Shown: positions 8,951 to 18,016, numbered from the stretch's first letter. The stretch is DNA of 21,938 nucleotides from Mytilinidion resinicola (GCF_010093595.1 NW_022985443.1:549571-571508), one strand, 5' to 3'. The notes: generated by a model not told the origin, from the sequence alone. Numbers and translations: made by a program.

Positions 8951-9522
8951 GCCTCTAGTTTGCGACGGACTTGGACCCTGCATTTACTAGACCTTTGACC
9001 TCAAGCACTGAAACCATCGGCTCCTGCACAAGCGTTCCTGGTGACCACGTTGGCAGCTGATGGCTGATGCAGACGCCTAGGATTGACATTTTCAAGACAG
9101 AGCTTTGCGGAGCACATGTAGAAAACTCCGAGAACCACTTGTGGGGCTTGCAAGTTTCTTCCATCAAAATGACCTCTTGTTGATACATCCTGCGGGCGAT
9201 TCAGCAAGACCGGCATTTGACGCTACAGTCTGCTATCTGCATTTCGCGAGTTCTTGAGCTCCGTCAATTCCCCCGTAGCTCTGCTAGGTCTCTTCGCAAC
9301 TTCCGGAATTTTTACTTGTGTTCCTTAGCGAGGCTATACTCCACATTCATAAGCAGTGTACCAGTTATCATCTAAAAGTGATGATACAACTTCATGGACT
9401 TACTCGGAGAGTATATCCTTTACGACCGCCTTTCGTTTTTCTATCATGTCTAGCAGCTTGTTCGAAGTCGCTTGCATATTTTTCCCAAACACCACAAAAC
9501 GTAGTTTCGAGAGACAGCCTTC
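8951..9522. other. No recognised gene
   Basis: A minus-strand frame at 8955-9188 is open for 77 codons (MYQQEVILMEETCKPHKW at its start), but a second minus-strand frame overlaps it and neither shows a domain or splice signals I trust. It might be an exon of an unknown gene. The rest holds only short frames. Confidence 0.4.
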
Positions 9523-9857
9523 TTAGCTTTCAGATTTTTTCAAAAGCGCCTTCGCTTTGTCGAACAGTTCCATCTCCTCCTCAGTCCAGACCTCCCTCAT
9601 CCTATTTTCCACGCTTCGTTCCAAGGAGAGGCGCATCCCTCCAAAATAATGGCCTACGAGCAAAGCATATTCATGATAGAAATGCCTGAGATGCTTTGTA
9701 ATAACGTCCATGTTCTTGCGTTGAGATAGGAGGAGACACTGAAAATGACCCCGAGAAGAACGGCGTAGGCAAAGATATGGATACCAACAACGCTACCGGT
9801 TGTAGAGAATCCGCTGTCTTGGCAAGACAACGTACAAGAAGTAGTAAAATCCGTCAT
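9523..9857 (-). pseudogene. Small single-pass membrane protein gene, apparently frameshifted
   Basis: From the ATG at 9857 the reading is MTDFTTSCTLSCQDSGFS, then a strong hydrophobic segment (GIHIFAYAVLLGVIFSV) and SSYLNA. Near 9715 this frame runs into unrelated sequence, while the overlapping frame begins NMDVITKHLRHFYHEY and continues as a charged helical tail ending KALLKKSES at 9523. Deletion of one A in the GCAAGAAC stretch would explain the switch. A short Cys-containing N-terminus, one membrane segment and a helical tail together resemble small membrane proteins I recall from Dothideomycetes, of unknown function. A tiny intron (about 46 nt, GTATCC..TTTCAG) could also join the frames but would remove the membrane segment, so I favour a frameshift. 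Confidence 0.4.
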
Positions 9858-10140
9858 GACCTGGGCATTGGGCTGAATTAGCGATCGAGGAAGAGACAAT
9901 GCCACATTTGCAAGTAAATGCATGTTTACACAGACCTGAAAGTGTACGACGGGTGGACGGTGCCCAACCCCGCTTTGTGCATCCCTCTCAACGCTCGTCC
10001 TGTGTCTTGATACCCCTACCCAACACTTGAGAGGCTAGAAATAAGACCCGATCAGCAAAAAAGAACTCTCCTGCACACTAGAACCACGCTTGATTATCGA
10101 GATGCCCGGTTCTTTCATTTATGGGCCTATTCTCTGTCTT

Positions 10141-10675
10141 TCAAACCGACGCACTTCTCCTACCACACTGCCAATATCTCTCGCTATCAGCCAGTCTCCT
10201 CACCTCGCGAACTCTTAGCCTCAGTGAATTCATCCCCACCCCGTCGCGATAGCTCTCCTCATCATTCACCGGAAATCTGCGCTCCAACCTATCAGCCGCA
10301 GTCGCAATGACAATCGAGAATGCAGCTTCATCTAAGTCACTCCGCCAACGCATCGGTCCTCCGGCATCTACCCGAAGTCCCTAGCTAGGTCTCCTATTCT
10401 TCCCCCACGGCACAAAGCTCGTTTGTGGCCAAAACCCCCCAACGCCGCCCGGCTCTCAGACTGCTCCGACGGCTTTTCCGCAGTCCGGATCGTGTCGATC
10501 GCCGCATACACTCTTCTACTTTGATTTTCATTAGTTCGGCATCTCTCTTGATTTAGGAGGTATTGTAAGATTACGAGTTCTTGGAGCTCATGTCGGATGG
10601 TTTGCTTGATCGTGTTTATCTCGCGAGTGCACCGGCGTTGGAAGTTAGGGAGAGGGGCAAGTCGACACAGGGGGG
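10141..10675 (-). pseudogene. Broken gene for an unidentified helical protein
   Basis: A frame without ATG is open from the stop at 10676-10678 to a TAG at 10368-10370. It reads a helical, Gln/Glu-rich stretch (EINTIKQTIRHELQELVILQ) and ends GDLARDFG. A second frame overlapping its end begins VDAGGPMRWRSDLDEAAFS and runs to a stop at 10141 through FSIVIATAADRLERRFPV. Both look like real protein, and shifting by one base at the GGGTAGATG junction would make one open reading frame of about 175 codons. I do not recognise a family. The 5' start is not found; CCATAG at 10676-10681 could be an intron acceptor. Either a pseudogene or an incomplete spliced gene. Confidence 0.35.
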
Positions 10676-10950
10676 CTATGGGGAGGACTTTTTATCGTAG
10701 TGTTAGCGAAGGTCTGCTTAGATTGCATGAGGAGAGGGTTTAGAGGCAGAGGGAAGTGAGTAGGCTTTATCATAGGTTAACGTCATGGTTCGTGGAATCC
10801 ATAGACAATATTCAACCCTCTCCGGATTGATGAACGCGAAACGCTTCGCTACGCAAAAATTCGGTGATGCGTGCGTGATCCCGCGCAACTCCGCAACGCC
10901 CTCCCGCCACGTGTACTATTCGTCTCTATTCCCCTCTTTTTCATCGCATA

Positions 10951-11229
10951 CAAAGGGTGCCGCCGAGAGCATATTCCGGTTACGTAAGCACCTCACCCAA
11001 ATCTCGAACCTTGCTTGCTTCGCACCACCCAACATGGGCCAATAAATGTACTTTCTGCGAGAATCATTAACAAGAGGCACAGAGAGATACATCTAGCGAC
11101 TTGGAAGCGTATTTAGCTTCTGAGCTTGTTGTGTGCAGCTCTTCGAAGGTACCGAAAATTGGTGGTTTTGATGTTCCTCGCCCCGCGTAGCTGTTGGGGT
11201 CCGGAATATGCACTCGGCGGCACCCTTTG
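10951..11229. mobile_element. MITE, Tc1/mariner-type (TA duplication)
   Basis: A 29-bp terminal inverted repeat starts CAAAGGGTGCCGCCGAGAGC at 10951 and is matched at 11201-11229 with one mismatch. Both ends are flanked by TA (10949-10950 and 11230-11231), the target duplication of Tc1/mariner/pogo elements. The 279-bp interior has no coding potential, so this is a non-autonomous miniature element that needs a transposase in trans. It lies about 50 bp beyond the 3' end of the tRNA gene. The low divergence between the two arms suggests fairly recent activity or hairpin-driven correction. Confidence 0.75.
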
Positions 11230-11263
11230 TACCACGTACGAGCGAAAAGACATCCCAAAATGC

Positions 11264-11268
11264 AAAAA
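11264..11268 (-). terminator. Pol III terminator of tRNA-Ala
   Basis: A run of five T residues on the minus strand begins 12 bp after the discriminator base, as expected for Pol III termination. Confidence 0.6.
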
Positions 11269-11279
11269 GAAATCGCGAT

Positions 11280-11373
11280 TGGACTTGCTGGGAATCGAAC
11301 CCAGGACCTTTCCCAGCCGGTACGCAGTGCTATGCAATGCTAAGGGAAAATTATACCACTAAACCACAAGCCC
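11280..11373 (-). tRNA. tRNA-Ala (AGC) with a 22-nt intron
   Basis: The acceptor stem GGGCTTG/CAAGTCC pairs completely and contains G3-U70, the identity element of alanine tRNA. Discriminator A73 is at 11280. The anticodon stem TTCCC/GGGAA closes a loop with anticodon AGC at 11339-11341. A 22-nt intron (11316-11337) interrupts the loop at the canonical 37/38 position. The T arm CTGGG-TTCGATT-CCCAG is perfect and supplies the B box; the A box TGGTTTAGTGG also fits. The D stem is weak (one G-U, one U-U), and the D arm looks more like tRNA-Gly or tRNA-Glu than the usual Ala arm. A TTTTT Pol III terminator follows at 11264-11268. The intron repeats the loop-like sequence TAGCAYTGC. Probably functional, but the D arm leaves some doubt. 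Confidence 0.85.
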
Positions 11374-11857
11374 TTAGCACATTCAATACAGGATTCTGTA
11401 ATGAATATTGGGATGGCTGCCGAATATTTTTATATATATAGCCTTACAATTCAATCCCCTCCATAAGGGCTTTCCTGGTGCCTGGATTTCCACTCCCTCT
11501 ACCCCATCCAGCACGCAGGGAAAGCGTTGTTGGCATATTCTCTTCGCATGTGAGGAAGCCCTTTGGATAAGCGGGCCCTAGGAGGTAATAATTGGCACGA
11601 GCCTTGGCAATACGCCCCACCTCTCCGCCACTCTCTCCCGAGAACATGAACCTGAAGCCCGAATCCACCTACTGCACACCTACCACGACCACGTCAGCTG
11701 GATCAATGAACCTACGTCGCAATGACTGTTCGAACAGGATGCGGGCCCTCCGCTGCTGGGCTGAGGGTCACCTCAATGCCCCCTTCACTTTACCCTCACT
11801 ACCTACTCACCCAACCCTACTCACTGAGCCTCTCGCTCCTCGGCTTCTTTTTGAACC
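11374..11857. other. Upstream region of the DUF3435 gene, no gene seen
   Basis: This lies between the 5' end of the tRNA gene (transcribed away) and the start of the recombinase gene. It contains an AT-rich stretch with TTTTTATATATATAGCC near 11427-11443. Open frames on both strands at 11444-11861 carry no recognisable domain. If the recombinase heads a Starship, the element's 5' terminus and direct repeat should lie here; I cannot identify them. Confidence 0.45.
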
Positions 11858-11985
11858 ATGAACCACTGCGACAACATAGCTAGGCAACTAGCCACTGAGG
11901 ACGATGGTGGGGAGGCAACTACTTATATCGTTGAGAGCAAAAACCGCATCGCCAACAAGAAAAGGCTTGACAAACAATGGGACGA

Positions 11986-12037
11986 GTAAGTGCAGCACAA
12001 TGTCATCTGTATCCATACTGCTTACACCATCCATTAG
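11986..12037 (+). other. DUF3435 gene intron 1
   Basis: GTAAGT..CTTAC..TTAG, 52 nt. Removal joins GA to C and continues as FVTMYDLPKS in phase. Confidence 0.75.
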
Positions 12038-12257
12038 CTTTGTGACGATGTATGATCTCCCAAAAAGCCTTCTGGAATTTCATGCGCCTCCAGCCTGCAA
12101 ACAACTGGAGCTTTTCTTTCTTCACCTTGCACGGATCTCAAACGGCACCATCGGAGACAGGCCTACCGTCCGGTATCTGCAGAAACTTTTCATCTTGGTT
12201 AAGCAATTAATCCTTATGCAATCAGGCTTTCGGATCCCACCAGCAGATGTCACATGT

Positions 12258-12322
12258 GTGCTAGGCATAGGCGGACCCTCCTCATCTACCAACCTCTATT
12301 ATCTAACACATATATTTGACAG
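12258..12322 (+). other. DUF3435 gene intron 2
   Basis: GTGCTA..CTAAC..TTTGACAG, 65 nt. The donor is weak, but this choice leads phase-0 from DVTC into SINSLFRCGEA and restores the reading frame of the next 115 codons; without it the frame ends at 12360-12362. Confidence 0.6.
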
Positions 12323-12669
12323 AGTATCAACAGCCTTTTCCGATGTGGAGAAGCAATCATAAAGGCCAAACCGAAACCTGTTGCTATGTTCCAGGCCACC
12401 GAGGACATCGTGACATATAGCTGGTGCCAGGACGAACATGAGTACACACATCCTCGAGTGAGAGTTCAGGTGAATTGGCTCGCCATTATGATTTCAAATG
12501 CTGCATTCCGTCCAGGCGAGGCCATTGAATCCACGAGCTGGTTATAGTCGATTGAGGGTATATAATACGGGGACGTGGACCTATACCTCGATCGCTTCAG
12601 GGGAGTTCTAAGATTCTCGATTCGTGTCCACCTGCGGAACAGGAAGGGTCATCGAGGGAAGGAACCTAC

Positions 12670-12720
12670 GTAAAACTCCCTATCCCCAAGGCTATCTAAT
12701 GCTGCTTTAACCATATACAG
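12670..12720 (+). other. DUF3435 gene intron 3
   Basis: GTAAAA..TTTAAC..ATACAG, 51 nt. The splice joins GKEPT to NSIPLCIETD in phase, which then leads into the conserved CPVVYFIALALADD block. Confidence 0.75.
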
Positions 12721-13064
12721 GAACTCTATTCCACTCTGTATAGAAACAGATCCGTCTGACTGGTATACCTGCCCTGTTGTATATTTCATTGCATTAGCCC
12801 TCGCGGATGATGTCTTTAAGGACTTGAATGATTACCATTCCATCCGCATCCCACCAACAGCAAACTCCCATGCTTTCGATATCAACCCCGACAAGACAGA
12901 TCTACCTGTATGCCGCAGAGTCAACACGGATGGTAGTATCTCTGAGAAAATCATGACAGGGAATTCACTTTGGACATACTTGGCCGACCTTGGGTACCGT
13001 TGCGGCTACAAAGACAAGCTTTCCAGCTATGCCTTCCGCAGAGATTGCGGTAATAGCCTTGACG

Positions 13065-13112
13065 GTACAACACCCACCGTAACTGCTATCATTCATGCTA
13101 ACTTCTTCCAAG
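13065..13112 (+). other. DUF3435 gene intron 4, 48 nt, readable through
   Basis: GTACAA..GCTAAC..TTCCAAG, 48 nt, a multiple of three with no stop, so the unspliced frame stays open. Removal gives GNSLDDKVSTAKRRQVIGH, which has the spacing of other DUF3435 proteins between the FRR and GH motifs. Retention inserts 16 foreign residues there. Confidence 0.65.
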
Positions 13113-14285
13113 ACAAAGTGTCTACTGCCAAAAGACGTCAAGTGATAGGACACCAGGCCGGCTCCGATTTAACCTACCAGAAGTATTACTCCTCGACTAC
13201 CATCGGCATAGATCTTCCCTCTGTCGTTCGGGGAAGGGATCAAGATCAAGAATACATAGACTTTGCCCGTTGTATTACTTTCGGCAGGGACACCAATGCA
13301 CCAATGCCAGAAGGATCGCTCATCAATAATATACCGTATTTGGTCCCGGAACAAGAGCTCAAACAGTTGCAAGAAAAGTATCCCAAGCGGGCGCGAAATG
13401 ACCTCGTGAAAAAGGCAAAGAAGGATCATTTTACAAGAAAGAGAGAAGCGTACTTTACAAACATGGACCGCCATCAACACGAACCACGGTCATCGTATTA
13501 CTTTGAGGTTATGCTGAAGTACGACCATGCCCGAAGAGCCCTTATCGAGAGCTTCCGGGACCCCAAATCATTAGACAAAGTCTTGCGCTCTCTGCAGATA
13601 CTAGCACACCCCTCAGCTCCGAGCCCGCATTACTATCCAGGAGCGGGGCCCAAAAACCAGTGCGACGACTGCCCGGGCTTGTGGAGGATAACTAAAAATT
13701 CCAGGAAAAATTACCAGCACCCAGAGTCTCTCTTGTTATGCGCCCAGACTCATTCATCCGAATTTTTTTGCATCCTATGCCGTAGATGGGTCGCAATCGT
13801 GAGGTGGGAAAGCTATTGCACGGCGCACCTGCAGCAGCTGCTGCTCAGAAAAGATAGAGGAACATTTTGCGGTTTCGGAAAACACCTTGGGCTGACAATA
13901 ATTCCAGCTCTCTGCCCTTTCTGCCTCGGGAGCTCAAAGAAAAAGGCATTAGTACAATATAAGCAATTTGTGATACGAGACGAGTATTGCTATTATATAT
14001 CGCGTCATAATAGAGACAACATCCTAGGGTTGCGATTAGGTAGAGGCAAGGTATTAGAGTTTAAGGAACCGGTGCCCTATCCACATCCTCTCTGTTCGCA
14101 TTACAGTTCTTTACTAGGTAATTATTATTCGCACTTTAGGGAATCTTATAGCATTTATTTTCGAAAGTAGAGAGCCTTTATAGTATGCAAAGTCTTTTAA
14201 TCTTGTCTTATCGCTTAATATTCTGTGTCCTATATTCTGCTGCTTCGCAACGCCACCAGCGCCTAGTTTAACCCTATACCTAAAT

Positions 14286-14329
14286 AGGTTAAGTCCTAAA
14301 TATAAACAGGTTAAGTGCTAAACCTTAAT
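14286..14329. repeat. 22-bp tandem repeat, two imperfect copies
   Basis: Two consecutive 22-bp units each begin AGGTTAAGT, and a third partial unit begins AGG at 14330. They lie at the edge of the RIP block, about 120 bp after the DUF3435 stop, and may be terminal or subterminal repeats of an element. Confidence 0.45.
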
Positions 14330-15469
14330 AGGCTATTCGTTTTAAACCAGCTTTCCGTATACTGCAAACCTATCCCTATATCTAGTATTCTAGTTTATAT
14401 CCTAAAGTATAAGTATCTTAAATATCTTCGCTTATATAAAGCGATAAGGCGCCAGTACCCTTCTCTATATCCCGCTATCGCCTAATTTCCACTCCTACTA
14501 AGCTAGTCCAGTATATAGTATAGCTATACAGGTTATATTATTATATTACCTACTTGCTTTAGAGCTAGTCTTTTAGGAGCATTAGTATATAAACCCTACC
14601 TTCTCGCAATCTTTACTTTAAGATATTTTCTACTTTTTCTAAGCTCGCAACAACTATATATATAAGCACCCTTAGTATCGAGTTTAGGTTGCGCTTGCTA
14701 TAATACTATCTATCTAACTTAGTTTACTACCTATAAACGTTACTAATAAAGGGCTGTCCTACGGAGACTTTACCCTAGTTATAATTAAAGTTAATAATAG
14801 ACGTTGTTTCCTGCTATACTATTTTATAATCTAGGTAGTATAACACCCGAAGAATTATTTAAGGCATGCTATTCTAATAGAAGATAGGACTTTTCTATAT
14901 ATTGCTAAGCTTACTAAGCAGCTCTATAATACTAATAGTATAGAAAAGATAAGCTAGCCTGCTAACTCTTTTAACCTAAATCTAATTAAAAATATATAGC
15001 GGATGTTAAAATAGTAGGTAGCTAAAAGGTTTTTACGCTTTTTTATAGAACTATAGTATTGTATAGAAAAAAAGTAGGGTGTATTAGAACTGCTTAATTT
15101 TATAAAATATATTAAGAGTATAAATAAATATTATTAAGCTATAGTAGATATAAAAAAAGGGTATAAAAAGTAGTAAATTTATAAGTAGGAACTTAAAATA
15201 ATATTAGTAAAGATTAAATTAACTATATACGTTTTAGGTGCTTTATTATCTAGGGGTAGGAATTTAAAATTAAGTTCTAACTAGGATAAAAGGTTTATAA
15301 AGCGCAGCTTTTACTATTAAATTAGATACCTAAAAAGCTAGGTATTCTATTATATAGTTTCGCTAGGTTTTCTTAGTAGTTATTAAGGTTAAGAAATAGC
15401 ACGTGTATAAACCTTATATAATCCCGGGCTAAAGGTTTTTCCGGTATAGCGCGCCCTACTATATAGATA

Positions 15470-15835
15470 GTGTTATAGTAACTACCTATAATACTTTACC
15501 TACTATAAACTACTTTAAGCTGCTATAATATTATTATAATAGTGCTATAAGCAGGAGTTTAAAAGCTTAGAAGAAAGCTTTAATTAAATGCTAAATATAT
15601 TACTATATAGGGAATTAAAACGTTGTATAAGGAATAGGAAATCGAAAGCGCCGGCGAAGAAGATATGCCGGCGGAACGTGTGTATAGTATAAGCTCGCGA
15701 GCTCTATATAAGATTAGGTAACGACGCTATATAATTTAGTCTATAACCTAGACTATAACCTAGACTAGGAGCTAGACTAAACACGTAATCGGCGAATTAT
15801 AGTAGGTAAGGTGTTATAGGTAGTTACTATAATAA
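15470..15835. repeat. Nested 39-bp inverted repeat (possible MITE)
   Basis: Arms 15470-15508 and 15797-15835 match in 35 of 39 positions as inverted repeats, enclosing about 290 bp. Each arm contains its own hairpin (GTGTTATAG..CTATAAYAC). The pair sits inside the larger inverted-repeat unit, which suggests a nested miniature element or structured end sequence. Confidence 0.45.
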
Positions 15836-15843
15836 CTACTTAC

Positions 15844-15946
15844 TGCCTTAAGCCCTTTAAGCTGCTTATCTAGCTTATAGCCTTAAGCTTTTTAAGCTGC
15901 TTATTTAGCTTATAGCCTTAAGCTCCTTAAGCTATTATATAAGCCT
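15844..15946. repeat. 35-bp tandem repeat (about 2.9 copies)
   Basis: Units at 15844-15878, 15879-15913 and 15914-15946 share GCCTTAAGC..TTAAGC and a GCTTAT ending, differing mainly by transitions. The array lies immediately right of the nested inverted repeat. It may be subterminal repeats of a DNA element. Confidence 0.65.
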
Positions 15947-17452
15947 ATACCTATAATATTTCTTAGATTATTCCCGTTTACTAGCAGTCTATAAAGAAAT
16001 CTAGGATTCCTATTTATCTAATATATAACCTTTTTAGTCCTGTAACCTAATTCTATATAATTAGTTTAATTTACCTACTTATTTCTATAAGTGCAGCTGC
16101 GCTTAAGTGGTTTATATTACGGGTTATAATATATAAAACGCTGTATTATACTATATAAAGCTATACTACGCTAATAGCTTATCTAAACCCCCTTTTCCTT
16201 ATTACCTAATATTATACGGATTTTACGCTATATACACGTTCTATTACCTATATATTCTTTATATAATATCTTAATTCTCTATATAATACTATACTTAGCA
16301 TCTAATTAACGCTTTTTTTAAGCCTTTAAACCCCTACTTATAGTATTATTATAATAGATAGCTTACGGCTAAAGCCTTTTTTTTCTCTATATAACCTTAT
16401 TAATAGCAATATAACCCTTTTTTTAGCCTTTTTCCTAATAATCCTATACTAGATTAATACCTACTATAAAAGCCGGAATAGAACCTAGTTAGCTAGGTAT
16501 AACCTATAATTAATAATAAAAAAGGGCTAAATTCTTATACTTAGCTAATAAGGTAAAAATAAGTAAGTTTAACTAAACTAGATACTAGGATATATAGCCT
16601 TAATATAAACGGGTCGGTTTTCTAGCTATTATAAACTATAGAAAACGGGAAATATAAAAAGATAGAAAACTAAAACGAAATAATAATAAATATTATATAT
16701 TACTAGATACTATTCCTGCTTATATTAACAGCTACCTAAACATTTTATACTTTAGAACTTTATTTAACTTCTTTATAATATAATTCTTAAATCTTCCTTT
16801 ACTCTACTTTATTATCTAAGCTAGAAAATATATAAGCTCTTACGTATCGCGTTTACGTATAGTACGCTATAACTAAAGAAACTTTATATTAAATGCGCTT
16901 TTATACTTAAAATACACCTATAACTTATATATAGGGCCCTTTATTATAATAGAAAAACAGAGTATTAGGGTTAATTACAGCGCTAACGGCGTTATAGATA
17001 GCGATATAAGCTTTTATTAGAAGTATAGCTAAGGAAAAAATTATATTGCTATTAATAAAGTTGCGTAGAAAGGAAAAAGGCTCCGGCTATAAGCTATATA
17101 TATAGTAGAGCGTGTAAAGCGCCGGAAAAACCTTTAGCCCGGGATTACGTAATATCCGTGTATATAATATCCTATAACCTTAATAACTGCTAAAAGAACC
17201 TAAAGGAACAGTATAATATATACCCCCTTTTTTTTAAAAACTAAGCTTTTATAAAGCCTTAAATATAAAAAGCAACCTACTATATAAACTTATATAATAG
17301 ATAGCTAGTATAATAATATAGTAATATTCCGGTAGTCTATTTAAGTAAGTAGAGTCTAGTTCTTTAGTTTTATAAAATAGGCGGGCGGTTTAGGCTTTTA
17401 TAAATTATAGTAGTGGAAATTAAAAACCCTATAAAGGTAGCCTTTAGCGGAG

Positions 17453-18016
17453 AACGCCAGCCTATAACCTATAGTACTAGCTATATAAAAACTATAGAGG
17501 AACCTATATAGGCAGGGGCAGAGGTATATAGTATATATAACGCATACTTACAGCGGATAAGAACTAGCCCGCTATTAATAAGGTATTTAGAATCGGAAGT
17601 AGAACGCAGCCCGCCTAATTTACGCGACCTAACCGATTAGCTACGCTGCCGGAAGTATTATTACAGCTAGCTATATAAACCACGTACGGCAGAGGCGATT
17701 AGCTAATATTAAGCAGAGAGGTTTAAATACTATTATTATAAAACAACCTAGCCAACTAATAGATCTACGCTAAGCAAAGGACCTAGGTAGATAACGGGTA
17801 AGCTAAGAAATAATAAGAGGACACTAAAATAAGCTAATATTAGAACAACTAAATAACCTTACTATTATATAGTATAACGTCTATAAAAACTTAATAACTT
17901 AGAAGAAGTTCCTTAAAAAGGCAGAAAACGCTAGCTTATAACCTATAGTACTAGCTATATAAAAACTATAGAAAAACCTATATAGGCAGGGGCAGGGGTA
18001 TATAGTATATATAACG
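17453..18016. repeat. 90-bp direct repeat, 474 bp apart
   Basis: 17453-17542 and 17927-18016 are near-identical, with differences that are mostly transitions. The second copy encodes the start of the LINE endonuclease (AENASL.PIVLAI.KL and RQGQGYIVYIT). The first copy lies upstream of that ORF. It may come from an overlapping truncated copy of the same element or from an internal duplication. Confidence 0.8.

Larger units (their letters stand above)
11858..14170 (+). pseudogene. DUF3435 tyrosine recombinase (Starship captain-like), two nonsense mutations
   Basis: DUF3435 proteins include the captain recombinases that move Starship elements by a catalytic tyrosine. My model is exons 11858-11985, 12038-12257, 12323-12669, 12721-13064 and 13113-14170, all joined in phase (698 codons). 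Visible motifs are an N-terminal DNA-binding-type helical region (QWDDFVTMYDLPKS, GDRPTVRYLQKLF), RVRVQ..AAFRPGEAIES with the first catalytic Arg near residue 179, CPVVYFIALALADD, SYAFRR near 335-339 (the HxxR equivalent), RRQVIGH near 360, and YQKYY with the likely nucleophile near 371. A Cys/His-rich tail (CDDC, CPFC, PHPLC) resembles the zinc fingers of this family. Two stops, TAG at 12545 and TAA at 12563, lie just after the first Arg, and each could be a C-to-T change of a Gln codon. The last 200 bp are AT-shifted, with Tyr where His is expected. No start-to-stop intact product is possible. Confidence 0.85.
15365..17201. mobile_element. 1.84-kb unit bounded by long inverted repeats
   Basis: The arms 15365-15444 and 17122-17201 are collinear inverted copies without indels. 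The inner 26 bp (15419-15444 and 17122-17147, core CCCGGGCTAAAGG) match exactly and the outer 27 bp match 24 of 27, all differences being transitions. Similarity seems to continue outward to about 15290 and 17260. The unit may be a DNA transposon with long terminal inverted repeats, or two inverted copies of one element end. The interior is RIP-degraded and I could not identify a transposase. Confidence 0.5.

Noticed and set aside
11280..11373. tRNA-Gly or tRNA-Pro identity suggested by the D arm
   Set aside because: Anticodon AGC at the correct loop position and the G3-U70 pair specify alanine.
11592..11861. Plus-strand 89-codon open frame ending at the DUF3435 start
   Set aside because: It is Thr/Pro-rich without domain, and the recombinase start at 11858 lies in a different frame with a supported exon 1.
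12824..12826. TTG near 12824 as the recombinase start
   Set aside because: The frame is open upstream to the intron 3 acceptor at 12720 and encodes conserved DUF3435 sequence before this point, so it is internal.
17453..18016. LTR pair of an LTR retrotransposon
   Set aside because: The repeats are only 90 bp and 474 bp apart, one copy lies within LINE ORF2, and there are no TG..CA ends or integrase and protease relics between them.
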